Positions 54,764-63,639 of a DNA stretch of 64,000 nt are shown here, one piece after another (within the stretch, counting starts at the first letter, position 1; every line of letters starts with the position of its first letter). Made by a program: the position numbers and the translations under genes. The notes beneath the pieces were generated by a model, which was not told where the DNA came from, searched no databases, and was given only the letters and a program-made list of their open reading frames with translations. This DNA is from Sphingobium baderi. Its GTDB lineage: Bacteria > Pseudomonadota > Alphaproteobacteria > Sphingomonadales > Sphingomonadaceae. The stretch is from positions 1,444,501 through 1,508,500 of the forward strand of contig NZ_CP013264.1 in the NCBI RefSeq assembly GCF_001456115.1. Direction: 5' to 3'.

Positions 54764-55912
54764 TTACTTTCCCGCCAGCTGCGAGTTGCCAGATACGGGC
54801 GCCCTGGGCGTAACGGAGCTTCCCGGCTTCGCCTTCAGGAGACCGTCGACGATCAGGCGGTCACCCGGCTTCAGCCCGCTCGTGATCACCCACCGGTCGC
54901 CAAGCGCACGGTCGGTTGCGACGATCCGCTGCTCGACCTTGTTGTCCCTGTTTACGATCAGCGCTGTCGGCTCGCCGCGCTCGTTGCGGGCAATGCCGCG
55001 TTGTGGCGCAAGGATCGCGTTCTGGCGCACACCGTCGATAAGGCGTGCCCGCACGTACATCCCGGGGAGCAGCATGCCGTCGGCATTGGGGAAGGATGCT
55101 CGTAACGTCACAGCGCCAGTGGTCTGATCGACGGTGACTTCGGAAAACTGCAGTCGTCCCTCGACAGGGTAGGTCTTGCCGTTAGGCAGCACCAGTGCGA
55201 CGCGGGCGCTGCCGTCGTCCCGCACGACCCCGCCAGCCTTCATCGCCTCCTTGAGTTCGAGAATTTCGGCGGCAGACTGGGTGACGTCGACATAAACACG
55301 ATCGGTTTGCTGAATTATCGCGAGGGGGTCTGGCTGACCCGCCTGGACCAGTGCGCCTGGGGTGAAGCGCGAGCGTCCGATCCGTCCCGAGATAGGTGCC
55401 CGGATCTGTGTGAAACCAAGATTGACTTGTGCTGCGTCAACAGCAGCGCGCTGCGCTGAAACGTCCGCCCGGGCCTGTCGCGCCGCAGCATCCGCATTAT
55501 CGGCCTCCTGGCGACTGACAGCATTGATGTTGACCAGTCCGCGATATCGTTCGGCTTGAAGACGGGTCGCGTCGATTGCGGCCTGCGCGCGAGCAAGGCT
55601 ACCCTGGGCCGTACCTAAAGCGGCCCTGTAGGGCGCATCTTCGATCGCATAGAGAACTTGTCCAGCGTGGACGATGGCGCCTTCCTCAAAGAGGCGTCTG
55701 CGAATCACTCCGCTGATCTGCGGGCGCACCTCGGACGTCTCCACCGCCGTGACGCGTCCAGGCAACTCACTCATGAGGACCGCCGGCTCGCTCTTGAGCG
55801 TAACCACGCCGACTTCAGGCGGTGCAGTCTTCTCAGGCTCCTGCGCCCCGCAGCCTGCCAGCAGGATGACGCAAGAAAGGAGGGGGAGGGTGGTTCTTTT
55901 GTGAGGGACCAT
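54764..55912 (-). CDS. RND periplasmic adaptor (membrane fusion protein)
   Basis: 382 residues from ATG 55912 (ACAGGAAAT upstream). Lipobox LLAGC after LPLLSCVILLAGC. Lipoyl half motifs (VETSEVRPQISGVIRRRLFE, GFTQIRAPISGRIGRSRFTP) around a coiled-coil hairpin (RQEADNADAAARQARADVSA), then the beta-barrel (VALVLPNGKTYPVEGRLQFS) and membrane-proximal domain. First gene of the pump operon; a TetR-type palindrome lies 25 bases in front of it. Confidence 0.93.
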   Translation of the reverse strand: MVPHKRTTLPLLSCVILLAGCGAQEPEKTAPPEVGVVTLKSEPAVLMSELPGRVTAVETSEVRPQISGVIRRRLFEEGAIVHAGQVLYAIEDAPYRAALGTAQGSLARAQAAIDATRLQAERYRGLVNINAVSRQEADNADAAARQARADVSAQRAAVDAAQVNLGFTQIRAPISGRIGRSRFTPGALVQAGQPDPLAIIQQTDRVYVDVTQSAAEILELKEAMKAGGVVRDDGSARVALVLPNGKTYPVEGRLQFSEVTVDQTTGAVTLRASFPNADGMLLPGMYVRARLIDGVRQNAILAPQRGIARNERGEPTALIVNRDNKVEQRIVATDRALGDRWVITSGLKPGDRLIVDGLLKAKPGSSVTPRAPVSGNSQLAGK

Positions 55913-55936
55913 CGGATTTCCTGTCAGCACATGTAG

Positions 55937-55952
55937 GAGTGAGCGCTCATTC
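55937..55952. promoter_or_regulatory. 16-bp TetR-type palindrome, site 2
   Basis: GAGTGAGCGCTCATTC, 25 bases upstream of the adaptor start codon, placed to block the pump promoter. Confidence 0.65.
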
Positions 55953-56200
55953 TCATGATGCGCTGCAATAGTCTTTCCCCGCCAGAGCGCAACGGAAAAA
56001 TAGATTGGTCTGACTTTTGAAGATGGCCCAGGATTGAGCGAGGATGTTCGATTTGCACTGATCATCACGGCAAGCGGCATCACCGGCTGGCGGGTTGCTT
56101 GCTTCGTCGGGGCGAATGTGGAGTGATGATGGGTGCGCCGCGGCCGGCCGCGTTCACGGCTTGACCCTGGAGGGCGATGTACCTATCCAGTTCACGAACG

Positions 56201-56216
56201 GAGTGAGGGCTCACTC
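56201..56216. promoter_or_regulatory. 16-bp TetR-type palindrome, site 3
   Basis: GAGTGAGGGCTCACTC in the 870-bp non-coding stretch between the pump operon and the second TetR gene, about 290 bases upstream of the adaptor start. May serve a second promoter or the small frame at 56380. Confidence 0.55.
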
Positions 56217-56379
56217 AAAACGAAATGGGAAGCCTCATTGCGGGGAAGTCGCTGAAAGCGGCGCCACCTCCCGATGATAGTCCTCTCTTCCGACCTGTCG
56301 CTCGGACGGACAAAAGCAGGGATTTCAGTGTGCCCTACCAGTTTGTTCTCGTCGTGCAAGACGACAGCTCGCGGCCCTG

Positions 56380-56697
56380 TTGCTTACAATTGGCTGGACA
56401 GCAATCGTCGTCGCTGCTCTTCGACGGCAAGTCGGACTGGGTATCCTTGGGCGGCTGGTTTTTCTGGGCGCGGCAATCTCCACCGTCATTGCCGGACTCG
56501 CGATGATCCTTCTGCCACACTCGGCTGTCGGGCCTTCCTGGCTCATCGGTCTCGCAGTAGACGCCTATCTCATGGCGGGCTTTCGCGCGCGTCAGTCGCT
56601 GCGACAGGCTGATCGGTCCGCCTCGATCATGTCGGCCATGCTTCAATGCATGCTTTGTTCGATCATCGTTTTCGCAGCGCGAACCACGGCGATTTGA
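56380..56697 (+). CDS. Possible small membrane protein (start uncertain)
   Basis: About 105 residues with three hydrophobic segments (LTIGWTAIVVAALRRQVGLG, LVFLGAAISTVIAGLAMILL, SWLIGLAVDAYLMAGFRARQ) and a basic middle. Only TTG 56380 offers a start, without a ribosome binding site, and the open frame reaches back to 56281. Could be a real inner-membrane protein or the remainder of a longer gene. No family recognised. Confidence 0.35.
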   Translation: MLTIGWTAIVVAALRRQVGLGILGRLVFLGAAISTVIAGLAMILLPHSAVGPSWLIGLAVDAYLMAGFRARQSLRQADRSASIMSAMLQCMLCSIIVFAARTTAI

Positions 56698-56786
56698 AAA
56701 GAGGCTTTCAACCCGTGCCGTTACGCTCCTAGCCTATGCAAGCTCATCGGCACGGCCTCAGTATCGAGCGCCGTTACCGGGGTGTC

Positions 56787-57383
56787 CTACATCAGTCCCA
56801 AAGATCGCATCATCAACGTTGCTGTGGTCTGACTGGCCTTCTCGATGTCCGCGCAAGGCGCAATAGCAGGTCGATGCCCCAAGCCGATAAAGCAGGCCAT
56901 CATAATATCGGCGTAGCTATCAAGTTCAGAGGCCGGCAGGTCAGGGCGTGCGAGCTCGGCGAGCCTGCGCACTCCGGTTCGATAAAATGCCGTTAGCGTG
57001 TCGAGGCGCTCGGCCACGGAGGGGTTGCGCCAGGCCTCGGCCAGAATCTCAAAAAGAAGCCCGCCACCCTCATTGTGCAAAGCAATTTCCGTTATGGCCT
57101 TGATTGCCTCGAACATCGTCTGCTCACCGCGCTCGACGGCATCGAAGATTGCGTGCATCTCCGCGACACGATACTTGGCGTCCTCCTCCACGATCGCGAG
57201 TACGATTTCGTCCTTGGCCGTGAAGTGGCGATAGATCTGCCCCATGCTCACAGACGCATCGGCCGCCAATTCCGCCGTTGTCGTCGCGTGGAAGCCCTTC
57301 GCGCCGAACAAGGTTCTCGCCGCGTTGATGATTCTCTCCCGCGGGGACTGGCCGGTCGCATATTTTTTCGAAGTCTGGTTCAT
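56787..57383 (-). CDS. TetR-family regulator of the efflux region
   Basis: 198 residues from ATG 57383 (AGGATCAC upstream). HTH: RERIINAARTLFGAKGFHAT, TAELAADASVSMGQIYRHFT, AKDEIVLAIVEEDAKY. Ligand domain with EGGGLLFEILAEAWRNPSVA. A palindrome of the shared 16-bp type is at 57530, upstream of its start, suggesting autoregulation and control of the pump operon in the same stretch. Confidence 0.85.
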   Translation of the reverse strand: MNQTSKKYATGQSPRERIINAARTLFGAKGFHATTTAELAADASVSMGQIYRHFTAKDEIVLAIVEEDAKYRVAEMHAIFDAVERGEQTMFEAIKAITEIALHNEGGGLLFEILAEAWRNPSVAERLDTLTAFYRTGVRRLAELARPDLPASELDSYADIMMACFIGLGHRPAIAPCADIEKASQTTATLMMRSLGLM

Positions 57384-57529
57384 ACCGTGATCCTGTCTGA
57401 TCGACCTGCCTATAGGCGCGGCGCATGCAGCGCAATCTCTCCGGCCTCCAATCTTCGGCCCGGTGATCGGCCGTTCTTCCTCGCATATTTGCCTCTTGAC
57501 CATCCGGCGATGCCGTCTCATAAGTGCAG

Positions 57530-57545
57530 GAGTGAGCGCTCGCTC
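57530..57545. promoter_or_regulatory. 16-bp TetR-type palindrome, site 4
   Basis: GAGTGAGCGCTCGCTC, exact reverse complement of site 1, 147 bases upstream of the second TetR start. Confidence 0.6.
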
Positions 57546-57996
57546 ATACTTTGAATTTCGTCAGTCGAACACGAGATTCGGTTTCACGATTTTTGAAAAG
57601 GCGAGCGTTGACGATTGGACGGCAGCTTCTCGCATTGCACGAATGCGTGGTTGCCGTGCGTCAGTCTGCCAGTCGACATCGCCTGACGGGTATTCCCTCC
57701 CTCCCGTCGAGAGCCCTTCGGGTCGCCCCAAATGTCGGCTGGCAGGCTCCTTTGGCTGACCGCAGGTCGCGCGTTCACTTGGCAGGATCGTTTGCGTTAT
57801 GAGTCCCGCGGCAGAGAATATGTCGTCCCGTCGGAGAAGACGATGGCCGGTGCGATCATTGGGCCGCATCGCATGGCGCAAATCCCCGACCGTTAGCGCA
57901 TCACATCCCACTCGTTTGAGCGAAAGGCTCACCGGCGCAGGGCCGTTTGGGTTCCCTGCGCGTCCCCACGGCTCGATATGTTGCACAGGAGGAGCC
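57546..57996 (+). other. 450-bp stretch without a supported gene
   Basis: Nothing convincing seen. Open frames on both strands lack ribosome binding sites and family-like sequence. Contains the leader of the lipoprotein gene. Confidence 0.4.
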
Positions 57997-58380
57997 TTGC
58001 CCAAAGGCGGATACCTGTCCGGCGGGAAGCCGCGCCGTGTCCTTTTGCAGACATTCGTTTTTTTCACCCTTTCGGCATGTCACAACATCGATGATGGCGG
58101 GCGGAGCGACGAGGGCCGCGATCATGAGAGCATGTCGCACTATGTTCCGCCTTCGGTCGCCAGAACGATTCGATATCGCTGTGACGACGGCAGTGAGATC
58201 TCGGTCGATGTTTTCGACGATAATCAAACTCTGTTTCTCCGCGACGTGGCCGGGTTTGCGAAGCTTAAGGCCGAGCGGGAAGGGGCTCCATTCTCGGGAA
58301 ACGGCATCACGTTCATGGTCACGCGCGGGACCGGGATCCTGAATCGTCCTGGCGCCAAAGCCGTGCGTTGCAAATCATGA
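57997..58380 (+). CDS. MliC-like lysozyme-inhibitor lipoprotein
   Basis: 127 residues from a TTG at 57997, chosen because AGGAGGAG lies directly upstream. The signal peptide carries a lipobox-like LSAC (LLQTFVFFTLSACHNIDD). The mature end resembles the MliC/PliC family (membrane-bound inhibitors of c-type lysozyme): ARTIRYRCDDGSEISVDVFD, FLRDVAGFAKLKAEREGAPF, SGNGITFMVTRGTGILNRP and a final Cys in AVRCKS. The Cys pair (YRCDD...VRC) could form the usual disulfide. The usual conserved Ser/Tyr inhibitory pattern is only partly present, so the assignment is tentative. Confidence 0.6.
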   Translation: MPKGGYLSGGKPRRVLLQTFVFFTLSACHNIDDGGRSDEGRDHESMSHYVPPSVARTIRYRCDDGSEISVDVFDDNQTLFLRDVAGFAKLKAEREGAPFSGNGITFMVTRGTGILNRPGAKAVRCKS

Positions 58381-58593
58381 GGCGATCGAGTGATCCGGCG
58401 GGTCCGATCAGCTTCGCGCGATCTTGCTGCTCCGCTTTTGGGAACTATCGCAGGTTTCGGGCCCCGGAACTCAACACGCTCAGCCACGCGGCGCCAAATG
58501 CGTCTTGGTTTTCCCGGTGCCGGCGGCAGACGATCCTCCTGGCCGCGCAAGACATGCGCAACAGCTTACCACTTCATCGGAGAGGAGATAATC

Positions 58594-59430
58594 GTGTCGC
58601 TTCAGGATATCGTTGTCTATTTGGAAGACCTGCCTGAGGGCCAGTCAAGACTGGAATATGCCGCTGCCCTTGCGGCACGGTTCCATTCCCATCTCTCGGC
58701 GGTCTTTGTCGCCGACGCGCTCGAGTTGCACCGTTATTCTGGCTTTGCGGTGGGGACGGGCATCGCTCATATGTTCGCGCACCACAGTGAGCAGGTGCGC
58801 GCCGCTGCAGCGCGCTACCGAACGTTATTCGATGCAGCTCTCCTCCAGGAAGAACTGCACGGGGATTGGCGCATCTCGGACAGGGTCTGGGGTGAGGATC
58901 TAATGATCCATGCGCGCCACGCCGATCTCGCGGTTGTAGGCCCGGCCGATGGGCCATCCCGTCGCAAAACGCCATTGAGTCTGTCCGAAGACATGATCTT
59001 CGCATCGGGCAGACCCACTCTCCTCGTTCCCTCAGCATGGCGGTCTGATAGACAGGCGGATCATATCGTCATCGCGTGGAACGCGAGCGCCGAGGCATCC
59101 AGAGCGGTCGCGGGCGCGCTCCCGCTTCTGTACAGCGCCAAGCAGGTTTCCGTCGTTGTTGTCCCTCAGGCGGGCCTTCCGGTGCCGGACGGGATAGATC
59201 CGGGTAAGGCGATCGTTCGCCATCTCGGCTGTCATGGCGTCGTCGCGGACCTCTTCACCCTCGAAGGGAGCGAGGCCGGCCATATCGTCCTCGACTTTTG
59301 CATCGAACGCGACGCCGATCTTCTGGTTATGGGCGCCTATGGGCATTCCAAGCTGAGTGAAGCGATATTCGGCGGCGCGACGCGCTATGTCCTGCGTCAT
59401 GCGGAAGTGCCCATTCTGCTCTCGCGATAG
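58594..59430 (+). CDS. Universal stress protein, two tandem Usp domains
   Basis: 278 residues from GTG 58594, chosen for GAGAGGAG 7 bases upstream. Domain 1: VSLQDIVVYLEDLPEGQSRL, RFHSHLSAVFVADALELHRY, LMIHARHADLAVVGPADGPS. Domain 2: DRQADHIVIAWNASAEASRA, DADLLVMGAYGHSKLSEAIF with the G-2X-G-9X-G(S/T) nucleotide motif, VLRHAEVPILLSR. Domain 1 lacks a good nucleotide loop. Stress survival role; 31 bases before the polyprenyl synthase gene. Confidence 0.88.
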   Translation: MSLQDIVVYLEDLPEGQSRLEYAAALAARFHSHLSAVFVADALELHRYSGFAVGTGIAHMFAHHSEQVRAAAARYRTLFDAALLQEELHGDWRISDRVWGEDLMIHARHADLAVVGPADGPSRRKTPLSLSEDMIFASGRPTLLVPSAWRSDRQADHIVIAWNASAEASRAVAGALPLLYSAKQVSVVVVPQAGLPVPDGIDPGKAIVRHLGCHGVVADLFTLEGSEAGHIVLDFCIERDADLLVMGAYGHSKLSEAIFGGATRYVLRHAEVPILLSR

Positions 59431-59461
59431 AGGCGGGTTCTATGTCTAGGGGTGCAGAACC

Positions 59462-60472
59462 GTGATCCAAGGCAATAAATTTCGTCAGGCCGGCCCTACA
59501 CTGAACGCCGTTGCTGCACTGATGGGCGATGATCTTCGCATTGTGAACGACATCATCCGCAGACGAATGCAAAGCGAGGTGGCTCTGATCCCGACATTGG
59601 CAGGACACCTGATCGATAGCGGAGGTAAACGCCTTAGGCCCATGTTGACTTTGGCCTGCGCGCGTCTCGTCGGATACGAAGGCACGCTGCACCACAGCCT
59701 GGCGGCTGCGATTGAGTTTCTGCATAGCGCCACCCTCCTGCATGACGATGTAGTGGACGGATCTTCGCTGCGCCGTGGTCGCAAAACCGCCAATCTGGTC
59801 TGGGGAAATCGTGCGACCATCTTTGTCGGCGATTTTCTGCTGTCGCAGAGCTTCGAATTGATGATCGAAACGCAATCCTCTCGCGCCATCGAGCTTTTAA
59901 GCCGGGCGACGACGAAGATGGTGCGCGGCGAAATTGATCAATTGGGCGCCGCACGGCGTTTGGCAAGCAACGAGGCCGATTACTATGGCGTCATCAACGC
60001 CAAGACCGCCGATCTTTTCGCCGTTGCCTGCCGCATGGCAGCGGTGATCGCCGGGGAGAATGAGCGCCGCGAAGCGGCGTTGGATAGCTATGGCCGCAAC
60101 ATCGGAATAGCTTTTCAGCTCGTGGACGATGCGATCGACTATACCTCCAGCGATGCTGCCATGGGGAAAGCGGCGGGAGACGATTTTCGCGAGGGAAAGG
60201 TGACCCTCCCGGTCATCCTCTCGTACCGCGATGGCGACCCGCAGGTCCGCCGCTTCTGGCAGGACGTCATTTCCGGACGTACGCCCGCAGATGAGGCCGC
60301 GCTCGAACACGCGTTGCACCTTTTGGAGACGCGCGGCGCGATCGCAGAAACCCTGGCCCGTGCAAGATGCCATGCCGAGGCGGCAAAGAAGGCCATCCAG
60401 TATTTTCCCGATTCCGATCTGAAGACTGCCCTGATGGAAGCTGCCGACTTCTCTGTGTCGAGAACGTGCTGA
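59462..60472 (+). CDS. Polyprenyl (octa/decaprenyl) diphosphate synthase
   Basis: 336 residues from GTG 59462 (AGGGG upstream). Trans-prenyl chain elongation enzyme, cytoplasmic, making the side chain of ubiquinone. First Asp-rich motif LLHDDVVDGS and second motif FQLVDDAIDY are both intact; GGKRLRPML and KTADLFAVAC are the other family motifs. Small residues before the first motif (EFLHSATLLHDDVVD) agree with long-chain products. It links well with the quinone-dependent ETF cluster next to it. Confidence 0.93.
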   Translation: MIQGNKFRQAGPTLNAVAALMGDDLRIVNDIIRRRMQSEVALIPTLAGHLIDSGGKRLRPMLTLACARLVGYEGTLHHSLAAAIEFLHSATLLHDDVVDGSSLRRGRKTANLVWGNRATIFVGDFLLSQSFELMIETQSSRAIELLSRATTKMVRGEIDQLGAARRLASNEADYYGVINAKTADLFAVACRMAAVIAGENERREAALDSYGRNIGIAFQLVDDAIDYTSSDAAMGKAAGDDFREGKVTLPVILSYRDGDPQVRRFWQDVISGRTPADEAALEHALHLLETRGAIAETLARARCHAEAAKKAIQYFPDSDLKTALMEAADFSVSRTC

Positions 60473-60550
60473 ATGACGCCGCAAGCTGTCGTCGGCGGAC
60501 AGGCACGGCAGGCGAGCCGGTAGTGGTGCCGGCCCCGCCGACCGCGATCG

Positions 60551-62215
60551 TCACATGTTGGGATAATTCGGCCCACCGCCGCCTTCGGGCACGACCCAGT
60601 TGATGTTCTGGGTCGGATCCTTGATGTCGCAGGTCTTGCAATGGACACAGTTCTGCGCGTTGATTTGAAATTTGGGATCGCCGTCATCCTGGCCGACCAC
60701 CTCGTAGACACCGGCAGGGCAGTAACGCTGCGCCGGTTCATCATAAAAGGGCAAGTTGTAACTGATCGGGATCGACGGATCCTTCAGTTGCAGGTGAACC
60801 GGCTGGTCTTCCTCATGATTGGTGTTCGAGAGAAACACAGATGACAGCCGGTCGAAGCTGATCTTGCCGTCAGGTTTGGGATAGTCGATCCTGGCGCAGG
60901 CGTCGCTACGCCGAATTTTCTCATTGTCGGGCTTGTGCTTCATCGTGAAGGGCAGGCCGATCCTGAGCGTGCGCATCCACATGTCGATGCCCGCCAGCAG
61001 CGTACCGATCGTGCCGCCGAATTTGCCGAGCAGAGGTTCGGCATTTTTGACCAGTTGCAGTTCCTTCGCGATCCAGCTCGACCGCAAAGCGTCCTCATAC
61101 TGGGCGAGCACATCACCGTTTCGATCGGCTTGCACCGCCGCGAACGCGGCCTCGGCCGCCAACATGCCGGATTTCATGGCGGTGTGCGTGCCCTTGATGC
61201 GCGGCACGTTGACGAAGCCCGCCGAACAACCGATCAGCGCGCCGCCGGGGAAGACCAGCTTGGGGATCGACTGCCAGCCGCCCTCATTGATCGCGCGCGC
61301 ACCATAAGACACGCGGCGGCCGCCCTCCAGGAACTTGCGGATCGCCGGATGCTGCTTCCAGCGCTGGAACTCTTCGAACGGGTAGAGGTGCGGGTTCCGG
61401 TAGCCGAGACCGACAACGAAACCCAATGCCACCTGGCCGTTTGCCTGATGGTAGAGGAAGCCCCCGCCATAAGCATCGGTCAGCGGCCAGCCCTGCGAGT
61501 GGATGACAAGACCCGGCTGATGCAGCGCGGGATCGATGTCCCACAATTCCTTCATCCCCAGGCCATAGACCTGCGGTTCTCTGTCGGCATCGAGTGCATA
61601 GTGGCGCTTCAATGTCTTGGTAAGGTGCCCGCGCGCGCCCTCGGCGAAGAAAGTATATTTGGCATGCAGTTCCAGGCCGGGCTGATAATCAGCCTTGCGA
61701 TTGCCTTCCCGGTCGATGCCCATGTCGCCGGTTGCAACGCCCTTCACTGACCCGTCGTCATTGTAGAGGATTTCGGCTGCCGCGAAGCCGGGGAAGATCT
61801 CGACGCCCATGCCCTCGGCTAGTTCGGCGAGCCAGCGGCACAGGTTGCCCAGCGACCCGGTATAGGTGCCCTTGTTGTGCATCCAGGCCGGCGTCATGAT
61901 GTGCGGCATCGCGATCTTGCCGGTTCTGGTCAGGAACCAGTGCTGGTTGTCTGTCACCGGCACGTCGGCCAGCGAACACCCCATGTCGCGCCACTGCGGG
62001 AGCAGTTCGTCCAACGCTTTGGGATCGATCACCGCACCCGAGAGGATATGGGCGCCGATCTCGGAGCCTTTTTCGAGCACGCACACAGCCAGCTCCATAC
62101 CCCCGTCATTGGCGAGCTGCTTGAGCCGGATTGCCGCTGACAGCCCGGCTGGCCCGCCGCCTACGATGACGACGTCGTAGGGCATCGATTCCCGATCGCT
62201 TCCCGTCTCATTCAT
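60551..62215 (-). CDS. Electron-transfer flavoprotein:ubiquinone oxidoreductase
   Basis: 554 residues, full length. FAD site YDVVIVGGGPAGLSAAIRLK at the N terminus, ubiquinone/membrane region (GWPLTDAYGGGFLYHQANGQ) and the C-terminal [4Fe-4S] ligands CPAGVYEV...NCVHCKTCDIKDP. Takes electrons from reduced ETF and passes them to ubiquinone at the inner membrane. Last gene of the etfB-etfA-fdx-ETF-QO series; 54 bases after the ferredoxin stop. Confidence 0.96.
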   Translation of the reverse strand: MNETGSDRESMPYDVVIVGGGPAGLSAAIRLKQLANDGGMELAVCVLEKGSEIGAHILSGAVIDPKALDELLPQWRDMGCSLADVPVTDNQHWFLTRTGKIAMPHIMTPAWMHNKGTYTGSLGNLCRWLAELAEGMGVEIFPGFAAAEILYNDDGSVKGVATGDMGIDREGNRKADYQPGLELHAKYTFFAEGARGHLTKTLKRHYALDADREPQVYGLGMKELWDIDPALHQPGLVIHSQGWPLTDAYGGGFLYHQANGQVALGFVVGLGYRNPHLYPFEEFQRWKQHPAIRKFLEGGRRVSYGARAINEGGWQSIPKLVFPGGALIGCSAGFVNVPRIKGTHTAMKSGMLAAEAAFAAVQADRNGDVLAQYEDALRSSWIAKELQLVKNAEPLLGKFGGTIGTLLAGIDMWMRTLRIGLPFTMKHKPDNEKIRRSDACARIDYPKPDGKISFDRLSSVFLSNTNHEEDQPVHLQLKDPSIPISYNLPFYDEPAQRYCPAGVYEVVGQDDGDPKFQINAQNCVHCKTCDIKDPTQNINWVVPEGGGGPNYPNM

Positions 62216-62269
62216 TGCCCATGCCGTCCATTTAACTCAACGCAAGCGCGTCTTTGCATGATCTGGGTC

Positions 62270-62587
62270 TCAATCTTCCGGGGCGATGGTGATCGTAAGT
62301 CCGTCGAGCACGTCGGACCAGGGGATCTGGCACGAGAGGCGGGAGACGTGTCTGCGATGCTCGGAGCTGTCGAGAAGGTCGTCTTCGTCTGCGCTCATCG
62401 CGGGAAGCTGATCGAACGAATCCTCCGCAATGAAGACATGGCACGTCGCGCAGGAGCAGCATCCGCCGCACAGCGCCATCAGTTCATCGATGCCATTCTC
62501 GCGAATTATTTCCATCACCGAAAGACCCGGCTCTGGGGTGACCCGCACCGCGCTTCCGTCTCTCGTGACAATGTTCAGTGTCGACAT
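62270..62587 (-). CDS. [2Fe-2S] ferredoxin, adrenodoxin/Fdx type
   Basis: 105 residues. Cluster ligands [10 protein letters not shown] (four Cys, the spacing C-x5-C-x2-C is contained) and the fourth ligand in [27 protein letters not shown] and [20 protein letters not shown] are typical of vertebrate-type ferredoxins serving P450s or Rieske oxygenases. Soluble one-electron carrier. Placed 9 bases after etfA, an unusual position between the ETF genes and ETF-QO. Confidence 0.93.
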   Translation of the reverse strand: MSTLNIVTRDGSAVRVTPEPGLSVMEIIRENGIDELMALCGGCCSCATCHVFIAEDSFDQLPAMSADEDDLLDSSEHRRHVSRLSCQIPWSDVLDGLTITIAPED

Positions 62588-62596
62588 GGTATACCC

Positions 62597-63532
62597 TCAG
62601 CCCGAAAGCTTCTCTGTAAGTTCGGGCACGACCTTGAAGAGATCCCCCACAAGACCAATGTCGGCCACCTGGAAGATCGGCGCGTCCTCGTCCTTGTTGA
62701 TGGCAATGATGGTCTTGGAGTCCTTCATGCCGGCCAGATGCTGGATGGCGCCGGAGATACCGACCGCGACATAGACTTCGGGCGCGACGATCTTGCCGGT
62801 CTGTCCGACCTGATAATCGTTAGGAACATAGCCCGCATCGACCGCCGCGCGGCTGGCGCCTACGCCAGCGCCCAGCTTGTCGGCGAGGGGGAAGATCACT
62901 TGCTCGAATGTCGGACCGTCCTTCAAGGCGCGGCCGCCCGATACGATGATCTTGGCCGACGTGAGTTCGGGGCGCTCGAGCTTGGCGATCTCGGCTCCGA
63001 CGAAGCTTGAAAGGCCCTTGTCGCCGGTCGAGGCAACGGCTTCGACTGTGCCCGATCCACCGTCCCTGGCGGCCTTTTCAAACGCCGTGCCGCGCACGGT
63101 GATGACCTTCCTGGCGTCGCTTGACTTGACCGTCGCGATTGCGTTTCCGGCATAGGTCGGGCGGGTGAAGGTGTCGTCGCTCTCGACCGATAGGATTTCG
63201 CTCACCTGCATGACATCGAGCAGCGCGGCAACGCGCGGCGCGATGTTTTTGCCGTTCGACGTGGCGGGCGCGACGAATGCGTCGTGGCTGCCCATCAACT
63301 CAACGATGAGCGGCGCGACATTCTCGGCCAGCGCATGATCGAATGCCGCGTCGTCGGCGACATGGACCTTGCCTACGCCGGCGATCCTGGCGGCTTCGGC
63401 GGCGACGCCGTCCACGCCCTTGCCGGCGACGATCAGGTGAACTTCGCCGAGCTTCGACGCGGCAGTGACGGCGGAGAGGGTGGCGTCCTTGACGGCGCCG
63501 GCCTCATGCTCAACCCATACGAGAGTTTTCAT
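62597..63532 (-). CDS. etfA: Electron transfer flavoprotein alpha subunit
   Basis: 311 residues. Carries the FAD-binding C-terminal domain: [60 protein letters not shown] and [20 protein letters not shown]. With EtfB forms the soluble heterodimer that collects electrons from acyl-CoA and other dehydrogenases. Separated from etfB by a 107-base gap with a palindromic repeat. Confidence 0.96.
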   Translation of the reverse strand: MKTLVWVEHEAGAVKDATLSAVTAASKLGEVHLIVAGKGVDGVAAEAARIAGVGKVHVADDAAFDHALAENVAPLIVELMGSHDAFVAPATSNGKNIAPRVAALLDVMQVSEILSVESDDTFTRPTYAGNAIATVKSSDARKVITVRGTAFEKAARDGGSGTVEAVASTGDKGLSSFVGAEIAKLERPELTSAKIIVSGGRALKDGPTFEQVIFPLADKLGAGVGASRAAVDAGYVPNDYQVGQTGKIVAPEVYVAVGISGAIQHLAGMKDSKTIIAINKDEDAPIFQVADIGLVGDLFKVVPELTEKLSG

Positions 63533-63550
63533 CTTTTCAATCCTCTATCC

Positions 63551-63625
63551 CCGTTCGGGCTGAGCCTTGTCGAAGCCCTGTTCTTCTTGAAAAGGACTGT
63601 CCTTCGACAAGCTCAGGACGAACGG
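63551..63625. repeat. Dispersed palindromic repeat between etfB and etfA
   Basis: CCGTTCGGGCTGAGCCTTGT-CGAAG and its near inverse CTTCGACAAGCTCAGGACGA-ACGG, about 23 bp each arm with a short centre. I recall this TTCGACAAGCTCAGG unit as a frequent intergenic repeat of sphingomonads. Confidence 0.65.
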
Positions 63626-63639
63626 AATTGAAACCTGCC

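Noticed and set aside
57561..58067. Minus-strand open frame of 168 codons before the MliC-like gene
   Set aside because: No ribosome binding site, no family-like segments, overlaps the signal peptide region of the lipoprotein gene on the other strand.
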